NCBI RefSeq assembly: GCF_035688975.1
Contig: NZ_DASSMH010000042.1
Coordinates: 1-27,915 of the forward strand
DNA: 27,915 bases
Reading direction: 5' to 3'
From: CALMNV01 sp035688975
GTDB taxonomy: Bacteria > Actinomycetota > Actinomycetes > Actinomycetales > Dermatophilaceae
This document shows, one piece after another, positions 1 to 7,534 of the stretch; position 1 is the stretch's first letter, and each line of letters starts with the position of its first letter. Under the pieces are notes generated by a model that did not search any database, had not been told where the DNA came from, and worked only from the letters and a program-made list of their open reading frames with translations. Position numbers and translations under genes: made by a program.

Positions 1-959
1 TCGTCGGGAATGAGCACGGACTCGGATGCCGCGTTGCTGGTCACCTGCTCGGGGGTGACGGCGCCTGAGAGGACGCGGGAGGCCCAGGATTGGTGAAGTG
101 CGGCGGCGAGGGCGAGCTGGTCGAGGGGGACGCCGAGCTGGGATGCGACCCGGCTTGCTGCACCCACGGCCGGGTGCGTGTCGCGGGTGCCGGGGGCGAG
201 CCGGCCGTTGGCCAGGGCCTCCTTGATCACGACGGTGAGTCCGGCGTCTGCCGCGTCACCGAGGGCGGGACCTGCGGAGGTCTCGAGGAGGTTCCACGTC
301 GACTGCACGAGCGTGAACAGTGGCTGGCCGTCCACGCTGAGGTCGAGGGCGCGGCGGATCGCCTCGCCCTGGCGGGGCCCTGAGGTGGAGAACCCGACGC
401 GCATGTTGTCCTCACGCAGGCCGGCCAACCGGCGGTGCAGCGTGGCATCCGTCAGCGCGGGGCTCTCGGGGGTCAGCGAGTGGATCTGGTAGGCGTCGAG
501 CCGATTGCCGAGCTCGGCCCGGGTCTCGGCGAGCTGGGCGGTGAAGGCCTCCACCGTGTGGTCCTTGACCTCGTGCACGTCTGCGTCGGCGCGCCAGTCG
601 CCGACGTAGCGGTACCCCCACTTCGAGGCGATCGTGACGTCGGTGACCCTGGGCCGCGACTGCAGCCAGGCAGCCAGGAACCGCTCGGACAGCCCGTACG
701 AGCGGGCGCAGTCGAGGTAGCGCACGCCGGCCTCGTAGGCCGCGTCGAGCACGAGCGCGGTGCGCGCCCGCAGGTCCTCGACCGAGCGGTCCGGTCCGAG
801 GTCCCGGCCCCGGCCGGCCGTGATGTACGCCGGCCGGCCGAGCGCGGCCAACCCCAGTCCGACCCGGCTGGGGCCAGGCTTCCGTAGTGGGGCGGGTGTC
901 GCCCCCGGTGAGGTGGCGTGCGCCGGAGCGGCACCGGTGTTCGCGGTCGGGCAGCTCAT
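1..959 (-). CDS. Aldo/keto reductase, partial (C-terminus beyond left edge)
   Basis: NAD(P)H-dependent oxidoreductase of the aldo/keto reductase superfamily, a cytosolic (beta/alpha)8 barrel; the substrate cannot be read from sequence. About 319 residues are visible, near full family length, so only a short C-terminus is missing. The catalytic tetrad is present: D83 and Y88 in DCARSYGLSE, K113 in IASKWGY and H160 in YQIHS. The ATG at 959 (MSCPTAN) was chosen because it precedes a short Pro/Ala-rich lead-in and the first barrel strand (VGLGLAALG). No clear ribosome binding site lies before it, so a start a few codons downstream is possible. It follows the SpoIIE-type phosphatase in the same direction after about 225 bp, so co-transcription is possible but not shown. 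Confidence 0.88.
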   Translation of the reverse strand, partial: MSCPTANTGAAPAHATSPGATPAPLRKPGPSRVGLGLAALGRPAYITAGRGRDLGPDRSVEDLRARTALVLDAAYEAGVRYLDCARSYGLSERFLAAWLQSRPRVTDVTIASKWGYRYVGDWRADADVHEVKDHTVEAFTAQLAETRAELGNRLDAYQIHSLTPESPALTDATLHRRLAGLREDNMRVGFSTSGPRQGEAIRRALDLSVDGQPLFTLVQSTWNLLETSAGPALGDAADAGLTVVIKEALANGRLAPGTRDTHPAVGAASRVASQLGVPLDQLALAAALHQSWASRVLSGAVTPEQVTSNAASESVLIPD

Positions 960-1184
960 GGCACAGACTGCGGGGCCGAGTGGTCATGAGCCGGTGACGC
1001 CATCCTCGTCGGGTAGGGCCCCACGCGCCGCACCTCCAAACCCCTCACCGTGCCGATCGCGGTTCGCCGGTAATCCTGCCACCCTGGTCGCGGACGTGTC
1101 CGCTTGGGTAGACGCAGGTGCGTACCCGAGGCCAGCTCGTGCGTCGTCGCCCGCCTGCCCCGGCAAGGCGACGGAAGTGCGTGT
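960..1184. other. Intergenic gap, nothing recognised
   Basis: A 225-bp gap between two minus-strand genes. I see no convincing promoter, hairpin or small gene in it. Confidence 0.5.
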
Positions 1185-2489
1185 CTACGGTCGCAGCAGC
1201 ACCATGGCCACGTCGTCCCGCAGACCGGAGCCGGGGGCCAGTTCCTCCAGCAGCCGGTCGGCCAGGTCCTCGACGCCCAGGTGCCGGTGCCTCGCCAGAG
1301 CCCGCTTGAGTCTGTCGATGCCGACGTCAAGGGCCTCGTCGCGCCGCTCGACCAACCCGTCGGTGTAGAGCAGCAGCGTGTTGCCGGGGGTGATGTTGAC
1401 CGTGCTCAGCGGCCTGCGGGTCACCTGCTCCGTGACCGCCAGCGGTGGTCCGAGGGCGTCGTTGAGCTCGTCGACCCTGCCATCAGCATGGGCGAGGAGC
1501 GGCGGCAGGTGCCCGGCGCTGCTGTAGGCGGCGAATCCCAGCTCCGGGTCCAGGACCAGCTTCACGGCGGTCGAGGCGGTCGCGTTGGGGTTGTGCCGGG
1601 CGATCTGGTCCAGGGCAGCCAGAGCCTGCGGGGGACCGACATCAGCGACGGTGAGGGCCGCCAGCGCGCTGCGCAGCTGACCCATCACGGACGCGGCGAC
1701 CAAACCATGGCCAACGACGTCCCCGACGGCCACTGCCACCCGTCCGTCGCCGATGTCGGTCACGTCGTACCAGTCACCGCCGACGGTCACCGCCGTCGAG
1801 GCCGGCCGGTACCGGACCGCAACGGCGACGCGGTTGCGCACCGTGTCGGGGACGCCCGTGGGCAGCATCGCCGACTGCACCGCGACCCCGAGGCGGCGCT
1901 CGGCCTCCACCTCCTCGTCGAACAGGTGCGCCTGCTCCATCAGTGCCATGGCGGCGCGCATCGCCTCACCCGTCGACATGACCGCGGCCTCACGCTCCCC
2001 GCCCCCGGACCCGGCAAGCCGTGACGCGAGCGCTGTCACCTCGAAGACGTGCCACAGCACGAACCGGGCGTCGCCGCCGGCACCCAGGAGCGGGACCGCC
2101 GTTCCCGCCCAGTACCTCCCCGCAGGAACTCCACCGGCAGCTCCGGCGGGCCGGGAGATGTCGTAGCGCTGCATCCCGAGCACCGTCGGGCGCTTCGTCG
2201 ACAGCGCGGTCTGCAGCACGTCCCGCACACTGCTCGCGGCACCGAAGTCCACCGGGCTGATGTCCGGGAACACCTGGAAGAGCCCCCGGCCGATCATCTC
2301 GGCCTTGGTGTGGCCTACCACGTGCACATAGGCCTCGTTGCAGTCCCGGATGACGAGGTCCGGGTCGAGGACGACGCACGCGCTCGGCACGATGTCGAAC
2401 AGGGCCCGGAAGTCGATCGTCGCGGCGCCCGACCCGTCGGACGTCTCTGGCGGGACGGCCACCTGCACCTCCGTCGCAACCGCTCCCAT
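1185..2489 (-). CDS. PAS-domain SpoIIE/PP2C-type serine phosphatase (RsbU-like)
   Basis: Predicted Mn/Mg-dependent phosphatase that would dephosphorylate an anti-sigma-factor antagonist in a partner-switching stress pathway. Residues about 26-150 form a PAS-like sensor (FRALFDIVPSACVVLDPDLVIRDCNEAY). A short helical linker (about 170-205) leads into the PP2C domain (about 205-434), which shows the metal-binding acidic motifs GGDWYD (D239), GDVVGHG (D257), YTDGLVE (D377) and LRDDVAMV (D425/D426). There is no HATPase kinase domain and no membrane segment. The ATG at 2489 was chosen over longer upstream options because AGGGGAC lies 4-10 nt before it and the sequence upstream reads as low-complexity non-coding DNA. 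No anti-sigma factor or antagonist gene is in the window, so the partner is unknown. Confidence 0.88.
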   Translation of the reverse strand: MGAVATEVQVAVPPETSDGSGAATIDFRALFDIVPSACVVLDPDLVIRDCNEAYVHVVGHTKAEMIGRGLFQVFPDISPVDFGAASSVRDVLQTALSTKRPTVLGMQRYDISRPAGAAGGVPAGRYWAGTAVPLLGAGGDARFVLWHVFEVTALASRLAGSGGGEREAAVMSTGEAMRAAMALMEQAHLFDEEVEAERRLGVAVQSAMLPTGVPDTVRNRVAVAVRYRPASTAVTVGGDWYDVTDIGDGRVAVAVGDVVGHGLVAASVMGQLRSALAALTVADVGPPQALAALDQIARHNPNATASTAVKLVLDPELGFAAYSSAGHLPPLLAHADGRVDELNDALGPPLAVTEQVTRRPLSTVNITPGNTLLLYTDGLVERRDEALDVGIDRLKRALARHRHLGVEDLADRLLEELAPGSGLRDDVAMVLLRP

Positions 2490-2593
2490 GAGTCCCCTGG
2501 GAGCTGGGGTTCGGCCGCTTCTTGAACGAGGACGCCCACATCGTATGTCAAGCCGAAGCAGTGCCCACAGAATGACGGCGCTCGCCCGTGCCG

Positions 2594-2617
2594 CGGTCAC
2601 GGTCACGGTCACGGTCT
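2594..2617. repeat. Hexanucleotide tandem repeat, about four copies
   Basis: CGGTCA is repeated three times head to tail (2594, 2600, 2606) and followed by a CGGTCT variant. It sits in the gap between the divergent phosphatase gene and the decayed dehydrogenase. A microsatellite of this kind could vary in copy number by slippage; it lies outside the coding sequence with the chosen phosphatase start. Confidence 0.75.
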
Positions 2618-2722
2618 CGATTCGGGGAAGTGGGCTCCACGCGCACCCGGGACACGGACGCTTCGGCGCGACCCGGGGCGGGTATTGGGGGCCAGGCACC
2701 CAGACCGCTTGAGGAGAAGACC

Positions 2723-3005
2723 GTGAGCACCGACGACTTCCGCCCGCTCGCCCTCGTCACCGGCGCGTCGTGCGGCATCGGCTACGAGCTCGCCGAACGG
2801 CAGGGCGCACACCGCCTGTATGCCGCCGTCACCGCACTTGGGCGGCCGCTTGCCGCGACGACTCTCAGCTGTTCACCTCGTCGGCGTCGCCGACAAGGAC
2901 GACCCGGCCCAAGTCGCGCGGCAGGGCTTCGAGGGGCTCAAGAAGGGGGAGGCGAGCGTGCTCGGCGGCTCGGGCTCCCACGCGCGGGCTCGGGCCGGTA
3001 GATGA
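2723..3005 (+). pseudogene. Decayed short-chain dehydrogenase/reductase (SDR)
   Basis: Remnant of a classical SDR gene with internal deletions. A plausible start (GTG 2723, with GAGGAG just upstream) opens with RPLALVTGASCGIGYELAE, the SDR nucleotide-binding TGASxGIG motif. It continues as LYAAVTALGRPLAA, which resembles the strand leading to the NAG motif. The frame then shifts and VGVADKDDPAQVARQGFEGLKKGEASVLGGS, typical of an SDR C-terminus, reads in the next frame to TGA at 3003-3005. The catalytic YxxxK region is absent. About 94 codons remain of a family length near 250-265. The remnant's stop overlaps the amt start (ATGA), so its ancestor may have been coupled to amt. The family call rests on motif recall, not alignment. 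Confidence 0.8.
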
Positions 3006-4351
3006 CCGTCCTCACCGCCGCCCAGCCGGCGCTCGACTCGGGCGACACCGCCTGGCTGCTCGTGGCCACGGCGCTCGTGCTCCTCATGGCACCCGGACTC
3101 GCGCTCTTCTACGGCGGCATGGTCCGCTCCAAGAGCGTGCTCAACATGATGATGATGACGTTCGGCGCGCTCGCGGTCGTCGTCGTCCTGTGGACGGTCG
3201 TGGGCTACTCGCTCGCCTTCGGCGACGACCTCGGTGGGGGCCTGATCGGCGACCCCCTGCAGCACCTGGGCCTCGCCGACCTCCTCGGCGGGGCGAGCAA
3301 CGGCTCGGGCACCGTGCCGATGGTGCTGTATGCCGTGTTCCAGGGGCTCTTCTGCGTCATCACCGGCGCGCTCGTGTCCGGCGCCATCGCCGACCGGGCC
3401 CGGTTCGGGGCCTGGATCGCCTTCGTGTCGGTGTGGACCCTGCTCGTCTACGCGCCGGTGGCGCACTGGGTCTTCGCCACGGGCACCCCGGCCAATCCGG
3501 GAGGCGGCTGGCTCGTCAGCCGCACCGGTCTGATCGACTTCGCCGGGGGCACCGCGGTCGAGATCTGCTCGGGCGCGTCGGCGCTCGCCCTCGCCCTCGT
3601 GCTCGGCCGCCGGGTCGGGTTCGGCAGCGAACCGCTGCGGCCGCACAACCTCACCCTCGTCATGCTGGGCGCGGGACTGCTGTGGTTCGGCTGGTTCGGC
3701 TTCAACGCCGGCTCCGCCCTGGCCGCCAACCAGACCGCCGCGGAGGTCTTCACGACGACGCTCGTCGCCGGCGCGGCGGGGACCCTCGGCTGGCTGGTGC
3801 TCGAGCGCTTCCGCGACGGCCATGCCACCTCGCTCGGGGCCGCGTCGGGCATGGTCGCCGGCCTCGTCGCCATCACGCCGTCCTGCGCCTCCGTGTCTCC
3901 GCTCGGTGCCGTCGTCATCGGTGCGGGCGGCGCAGTCGTGTGCGCCTACGCCATCGGCCTCAAGCACCGCCTCGGCTACGACGACTCCCTCGACGTCGTC
4001 GGCGTCCACATGGTCGGCGGGATCGTCGGGACCCTGGGCATCGGCCTGCTCGCCACGGCGAGCGCTCCCACGCACGTCGACGGTCTGTTGCTCGGGGGCG
4101 GCGCCGGCCAGCTGGGCAAGCAGCTCGTCGGCGTCGTCGCCGTGATGGCCTACGCCTTCATCGTCTCGGGAGTCCTCGGTCTCGCGGTCGACCGGCTCAT
4201 GGGCTTCCGCGTCGACCGGGACGACGAGGTGGCAGGCATCGACCTCGCCGTCCACGCGGAGACGGCATACGACCTGCACACGCTCACCACCGGCCGCTCC
4301 CTCGGCCACGGGCTGCTGCGCCCACTGACCCGACCTGGAGAGGACCGATGA
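3002..4351 (+). CDS. amt: Ammonium transporter Amt
   Basis: Polytopic membrane protein of the Amt/Mep/Rh family that conducts ammonium into the cell. The 449 residues match the family length. Signature regions are present: APGLALFYGGMVRSKSVLNMMM (30-52), ALVSGAIADRARFGAW (123-138), AHWVF (154-158), the conserved D179 in IDFAGGT and FGFNAGSAL (232-240). The second pore histidine is H336 in VGVHMVGGIVG. The first twin-His position is glutamate, E187 in AGGTAVEICSG, where E. coli AmtB has H168. ATG 3002 overlaps the stop of the SDR remnant, and the stop overlaps the glnK start (ATGA), the usual arrangement for translational coupling. Control by nitrogen status is expected from the glnK pairing, but I see no specific operator. 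Confidence 0.95.
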   Translation: MTVLTAAQPALDSGDTAWLLVATALVLLMAPGLALFYGGMVRSKSVLNMMMMTFGALAVVVVLWTVVGYSLAFGDDLGGGLIGDPLQHLGLADLLGGASNGSGTVPMVLYAVFQGLFCVITGALVSGAIADRARFGAWIAFVSVWTLLVYAPVAHWVFATGTPANPGGGWLVSRTGLIDFAGGTAVEICSGASALALALVLGRRVGFGSEPLRPHNLTLVMLGAGLLWFGWFGFNAGSALAANQTAAEVFTTTLVAGAAGTLGWLVLERFRDGHATSLGAASGMVAGLVAITPSCASVSPLGAVVIGAGGAVVCAYAIGLKHRLGYDDSLDVVGVHMVGGIVGTLGIGLLATASAPTHVDGLLLGGGAGQLGKQLVGVVAVMAYAFIVSGVLGLAVDRLMGFRVDRDDEVAGIDLAVHAETAYDLHTLTTGRSLGHGLLRPLTRPGEDR

Positions 4352-4686
4352 AGCTCGTCACTGCCGTCATCAAGCCCCACATGTTCCAAGAGGTCCGGGA
4401 CGCGCTCGAGGCGCTCGGGGTCACCGGCATGACGGTGACCGAGGCGAGCGGGCACGGCCGCCAGCGCGGGCACACCGAGGTCTACCGAGGGGCGGAGTAC
4501 GAGGTGGACCTCGTCCCCAAGCTGCGCCTCGAGCTGCTCACCGACGACCACGACGCCGCCGACGTCGTGCGCACCATCGCCAGCGCCGCGCAGACCGGCC
4601 GGATCGGCGACGGCAAGGTGTGGGTGGTGCCAGTCGACTCCATCGTGCGGGTCCGGACTGGCGAGCGGGACGAGGCCGCGATCTGA
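4348..4686 (+). CDS. glnK: Nitrogen regulatory protein P-II
   Basis: Small trimeric signal protein that binds ATP/ADP and 2-oxoglutarate and, as the partner of Amt, blocks the channel when nitrogen is plentiful. It has 112 residues, the standard length. It starts with MKLVTAVIKP and carries the T-loop sequence GRQRGHTEVYRGAEYEVDLVPK with Y51, the residue modified by uridylylation or, in actinobacteria, adenylylation. The B- and C-loop regions are also typical (TGRIGDGKVWVVPVDSIVRVRTGERDEAAI). The ATG overlaps the amt stop by ATGA. In many actinobacteria glnD, encoding the modifying enzyme, follows directly; here the next gene is a phosphatidyltransferase, so glnD must lie elsewhere or be absent. 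Confidence 0.96.
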   Translation: MKLVTAVIKPHMFQEVRDALEALGVTGMTVTEASGHGRQRGHTEVYRGAEYEVDLVPKLRLELLTDDHDAADVVRTIASAAQTGRIGDGKVWVVPVDSIVRVRTGERDEAAI

Positions 4687-4706
4687 GCCAGCCCCTGAAC
4701 ACGGCT

Positions 4707-4754
4707 GCACCGAGCTTGGCACCGAGCTTGGCACCGAGCTGGGCACCGAGCGCG
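4707..4754. repeat. 12-bp tandem repeat, four copies
   Basis: Four head-to-tail copies of GCACCGAGCTTG (4707, 4719, 4731, 4743). The first two are identical, the third differs by one base and the fourth by its last bases. It fills the gap between glnK and the phosphatidyltransferase, just upstream of the latter's putative promoter. The 12-bp period is near one helical turn. Confidence 0.85.
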
Positions 4755-4777
4755 CTGGAGGCGTCGGAGGGGCCGGT

Positions 4778-4783
4778 TAGGCT
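4778..4783 (+). promoter_or_regulatory. Putative -10 element for a leaderless transcript
   Basis: TAGGCT fits the actinobacterial TANNNT -10 consensus and ends 6 nt before the GTG start at 4790. This spacing places the transcription start at or next to the start codon. No Shine-Dalgarno sequence is present, which fits a leaderless mRNA. Confidence 0.5.
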
Positions 4784-4789
4784 CTGATC

Positions 4790-5392
4790 GTGGGAGCCGA
4801 CCGGATCAGCCAGGCGCCAGCCGTGTCCCGGCGGGCCCTCACGCTGCCCAACGTGCTCTCGGTGATCCGGCTCGCCGGGGTGCCCCTCTTCCTCTGGGCG
4901 ATCGTCCGTGCGCACGACGGCCTCGCCGTCCTCGTCCTCGTGCTCTCGGGCATGACGGACTACGCGGACGGCAAGATCGCGCGGACCTTCGCCATGGAGT
5001 CGCGGCTCGGGCAGTTCCTCGACCCGATCGCCGACCGGCTCTACATCCTGACCACCCTCGTCGGCCTGGCCTGGCGGGACATGATCCCGCTCTGGCTCGT
5101 GCTCGTGCTCCTCACTCGCGAGCTCGTGATGACGGTGATGCTGCTCTACCTGCGCAGCCGGGGCCAGGTCGGCCTCCCCGTCCACTTCGTCGGCAAGGCC
5201 GCCACCTTCAACCTGCTCTACGCCTTCCCGCTGCTGCTCCTCGCGCACCGGACCGACTGGGTCGGCAGCCTCGCGCGACCCATCGGGTGGGGGTTCGCCT
5301 GGTGGGGCATCGTGCTCTACTGGTTCGCGGCGGTGCTGTATGCCGTCCAGGCGCACTTCGTGCTGTCCCGGCGGCGCGTGGCCACGCCATGA
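4790..5392 (+). CDS. CDP-alcohol phosphatidyltransferase (Rv1822/PgsA2-like)
   Basis: Integral membrane enzyme that transfers a phosphatidyl group from CDP-diacylglycerol to an alcohol acceptor in phospholipid synthesis, at the cytoplasmic membrane. The full CDP-alcohol phosphotransferase motif is present with standard spacing: D57, D60, G61, A64, R65, G74, D78 and D82. Several hydrophobic segments surround it (about 23-40, 44-56, 84-110 and the last third). The 200-residue length fits phosphatidylglycerophosphate synthase-type members, but the motif cannot separate phosphatidylglycerophosphate from cardiolipin synthesis. GTG 4790 is favoured by its spacing from the -10 element. It is the first gene of an operon matching Rv1822-Rv1825; its stop overlaps the next start (ATGA). 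Confidence 0.88.
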   Translation: MGADRISQAPAVSRRALTLPNVLSVIRLAGVPLFLWAIVRAHDGLAVLVLVLSGMTDYADGKIARTFAMESRLGQFLDPIADRLYILTTLVGLAWRDMIPLWLVLVLLTRELVMTVMLLYLRSRGQVGLPVHFVGKAATFNLLYAFPLLLLAHRTDWVGSLARPIGWGFAWWGIVLYWFAAVLYAVQAHFVLSRRRVATP

Positions 5393-6294
5393 GCACGCCG
5401 CCCCGCCGCCCGGACGCGTCGATGACGCTGCTCACGTCGATGCTCGAGCGGCCGCTCGACCCCGGCTACCAGCAGGCGGCCGACCGTCGACGCGCCGCGG
5501 GCCTTCCCGCGGCCACGTCGACCCGCACGGCCATCGTCCTCGTCATGGTGCTGCTGACCGGTTTCCTCTTCGCCGTCAGCGCGCGGTCGCTTCGGCCGAA
5601 GCCGACCGCCGCCGCTGCGGTCAAGGCGCAGCTCGTCCAGCGCATCGAGGCGCTCCAGGCGCAGAGCAGCGCCTCCGAGGCCCGCCTCGCCGCTCTCGGC
5701 ACGCAGGTGCAGGCGCTCGAGGCACTCGCGCTGCGGCAGTCTTCCGGGAGCGGCCTCGCCAGCCAGGCGCGGGCCCTCGCGGTCCAGGCCGGGGCCGTCG
5801 CGCTGACCGGCCCAGGCCTGACCCTCACCATCGACGACGCCCCAGGGTCCGCGACCGGAGCGGACGCCGGCGCCCGGCCCGACGGCGGGTTCTCCTCCGG
5901 CCGGGTCACGTCGGCCGACCTGCAGATCGTCGTCAACGGGCTGTGGGCGGCCGGGGCGGAGGCCATCTCGGTCAACGGGCACCGGCTCACCTCCACCGCG
6001 GCGATCCGCTTCGCCGGCCAGGCGATCATCGTCGACTTCCGGCCGCTGGCCCGCCCCTACGTCGTCACCGTGCTCGGTGACGCGGACCGAGTCCGGCGCG
6101 TCTTCGAGCCGGCGTTCGCCGGCGTCTACCTCTCGCAGCTGGCCCAGGAGTACAAGATCCGCGTGGCCTGGGCGTCGGCCCCGTCCCTCACCGTGCCGGG
6201 GGACGCGTCGCTGCGCCTGTCGGTCGCCGAGCCGATCCACGGCGACGTAGGCTCTGCGCCGAACCCGTCCCCGACCGGATCGAGCACGCCATGA
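5389..6294 (+). CDS. DUF881 membrane-anchored protein, first copy
   Basis: Member of the DUF881 family (Rv1823/Rv1825-like), biochemical role not established. It has 301 residues: a cytoplasmic N-terminus, one membrane span at about 46-64, a coiled-coil stretch (about 75-125, rich in Ala, Gln, Leu and Glu) and the extracytoplasmic DUF881 domain. Typical elements of that domain are GPGLTLTIDDAP, ADLQIVVNGLWAAGAEAISVNGHRL and PYVVTVLGD. The last about 20 residues are Pro/Ser-rich. The ATG overlaps the phosphatidyltransferase stop. With the small membrane protein and second DUF881 copy it forms a conserved unit; a cell-envelope role is inferred from topology and neighbours only. Confidence 0.88.
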   Translation: MSTPPRRPDASMTLLTSMLERPLDPGYQQAADRRRAAGLPAATSTRTAIVLVMVLLTGFLFAVSARSLRPKPTAAAAVKAQLVQRIEALQAQSSASEARLAALGTQVQALEALALRQSSGSGLASQARALAVQAGAVALTGPGLTLTIDDAPGSATGADAGARPDGGFSSGRVTSADLQIVVNGLWAAGAEAISVNGHRLTSTAAIRFAGQAIIVDFRPLARPYVVTVLGDADRVRRVFEPAFAGVYLSQLAQEYKIRVAWASAPSLTVPGDASLRLSVAEPIHGDVGSAPNPSPTGSSTP

Positions 6295-6316
6295 CCTGCG
6301 GACCAAGGAGCGGACG

Positions 6317-6649
6317 GTGATCCCAGCCCTCGGCCTTCTCGTCGGCCTCGTGCTCGGGCTGCTGCTCAACCCCTCGGTGCCGCTGTGGCTGCAGCCCTAC
6401 CTGCCCATCGCCGTCATCGCGGCGCTCGACGCGGTCTTCGGGGGAGTGCGGGCCGTCCTCGACGGCATCTTCAACGACAAGGTCTTCGTCGTCTCGTTCC
6501 TGTCCAACGTCGTCGTGGCGGCCTTCATCGTCTTCCTCGGCGACCAGCTCGGCGTGGGTTCCCAGCTGTCGACCGGCGTCGTCGTCGTGCTCGGGGTCCG
6601 CATCTTCTCCAACGTCGCCTCGATCCGGCGCCACCTCTTCAAGGCATGA
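6317..6649 (+). CDS. sbp: Small basic protein family (DUF1290), Sbp-like
   Basis: Small integral membrane protein of the family named after Bacillus subtilis Sbp; molecular function unknown. In 110 residues it has about three to four hydrophobic segments (3-17, 26-40, 59-74, 83-97) and the conserved stretch ALDAVFGGVRAVLDGIFNDKVF. The GTG start is supported by AAGGAG at 6305-6310, 6 nt upstream. It lies between the two DUF881 genes, the order seen at Rv1823-Rv1824-Rv1825, and its stop overlaps the next start (ATGA). Conserved co-linearity suggests that the three proteins act together in the membrane. Confidence 0.9.
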   Translation: MIPALGLLVGLVLGLLLNPSVPLWLQPYLPIAVIAALDAVFGGVRAVLDGIFNDKVFVVSFLSNVVVAAFIVFLGDQLGVGSQLSTGVVVVLGVRIFSNVASIRRHLFKA

Positions 6650-7389
6650 GCAGCACCCCGGCCACCCCCAGCCCAGGAGGGAGTCCCTGGCGGCGACTGC
6701 GACGGATCGGGGGGCCCCGCGCCACGAAGGCCAACGTCCTCGTCGCCGCGCTCGCCGTGCTCCTCGGCGTCGGGATCGCCACCCAGGTCCAGCTCACGCA
6801 GGAGCGAGGCCTGCGCGAGCTGAGCCAGACCGACCTCGTGCGGGTTCTCGACGACATCTCGCTGCGCTCGTCCCGGCTCGACGCGCAGCTGCGGGAGCTG
6901 GAGGCCACGCGCGACCGGCTCAAGAGCGGCACCGGCAGCACGGCCGAGGCGCTCGCCCAGTCCCAGAAGCGGGTGGACACCCTGGGGATCCTCGCGGGCA
7001 CCGTCGCCGCAAGGGGTCCGGGCATCACCATGACCATCTCGGACCCGAAGAGCCAGGTCACCGGCCCGCTCCTGCTCGACCTCATCCAGGAGCTGCGCGA
7101 TGCCGGGGCTGAGTCGATCGACGTCGGGAGCGTCCGGGTGGTCGCCTCCTCGTACGTCGGGGACTCGGGCGGGCGCCTTTCCATCGACGGCACGCCGCTG
7201 CAGCGGCCCCTGACCGTCAAGGCCATCGGGGACTCGGACACGCTGGCGTCGGCCATGACGATCCCAGGAGGCATCGTCGAGACGATCCGGCAGAAGGGTG
7301 CGAGCGCCACGGTGACGCCGGTCACCACGGTCGAGATCACCTCGCTGCACCAGCCGCTCACCCTGACCCACGCCACGCCGGTCGAGTAG
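6646..7389 (+). CDS. DUF881 membrane-anchored protein, second copy
   Basis: Paralogue of the first DUF881 gene, 247 residues, function unknown. It has a basic N-terminus (WRRLRRIGGPRATK), one membrane span at about 29-48, a predicted coiled coil (about 55-115, with RLDAQLRELEATRDRLK) and the DUF881 domain with GPGITMTISDP, LLLDLIQELRDAGAESIDV and PLTVKAIGDSDTLASAMTIPGG. The ATG overlaps the stop of the small basic protein gene, so translation is probably coupled. This is the last gene before a gap with a possible terminator and gcvH. Confidence 0.9.
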   Translation: MSSTPATPSPGGSPWRRLRRIGGPRATKANVLVAALAVLLGVGIATQVQLTQERGLRELSQTDLVRVLDDISLRSSRLDAQLRELEATRDRLKSGTGSTAEALAQSQKRVDTLGILAGTVAARGPGITMTISDPKSQVTGPLLLDLIQELRDAGAESIDVGSVRVVASSYVGDSGGRLSIDGTPLQRPLTVKAIGDSDTLASAMTIPGGIVETIRQKGASATVTPVTTVEITSLHQPLTLTHATPVE

Positions 7390-7409
7390 CGGCAGCAGAC
7401 CCCCGCTTC

Positions 7410-7435
7410 GGCCGGTATGGCTGCGTGCACCGGCC
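7410..7435 (+). terminator. Possible hairpin after the DUF881 operon
   Basis: GGCCGGT (7410-7416) and ACCGGCC (7429-7435) form a perfect 7-bp stem with a 12-nt loop, 20 bp after the DUF881 stop. There is no long T-run, as is common in high-GC actinobacteria, so this could be a terminator or an operator-like inverted repeat. Confidence 0.35.
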
Positions 7436-7534
7436 GGTCCATGCCATTCTTCCCCAGTGGCCGCGTGCCCTTCCCCTTCTCGCGGCGGCCTACACCCGTT
7501 CCGTCCAGAAACCGGACCCGTCGACAGGAGCCCC

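Noticed and set aside
2490..2699. N-terminal extension of the SpoIIE-type phosphatase to 2699
   Set aside because: The extension encodes the hexamer repeat and low-complexity sequence, whereas ATG 2489 has a ribosome binding site and fits the domain layout.
2873..4309. A 478-codon open frame on the minus strand
   Set aside because: Antisense shadow of amt with no recognisable motif.
4707..4754. Possible CRISPR-like array
   Set aside because: Repeats are directly adjacent with no spacers and only 12 bp long.
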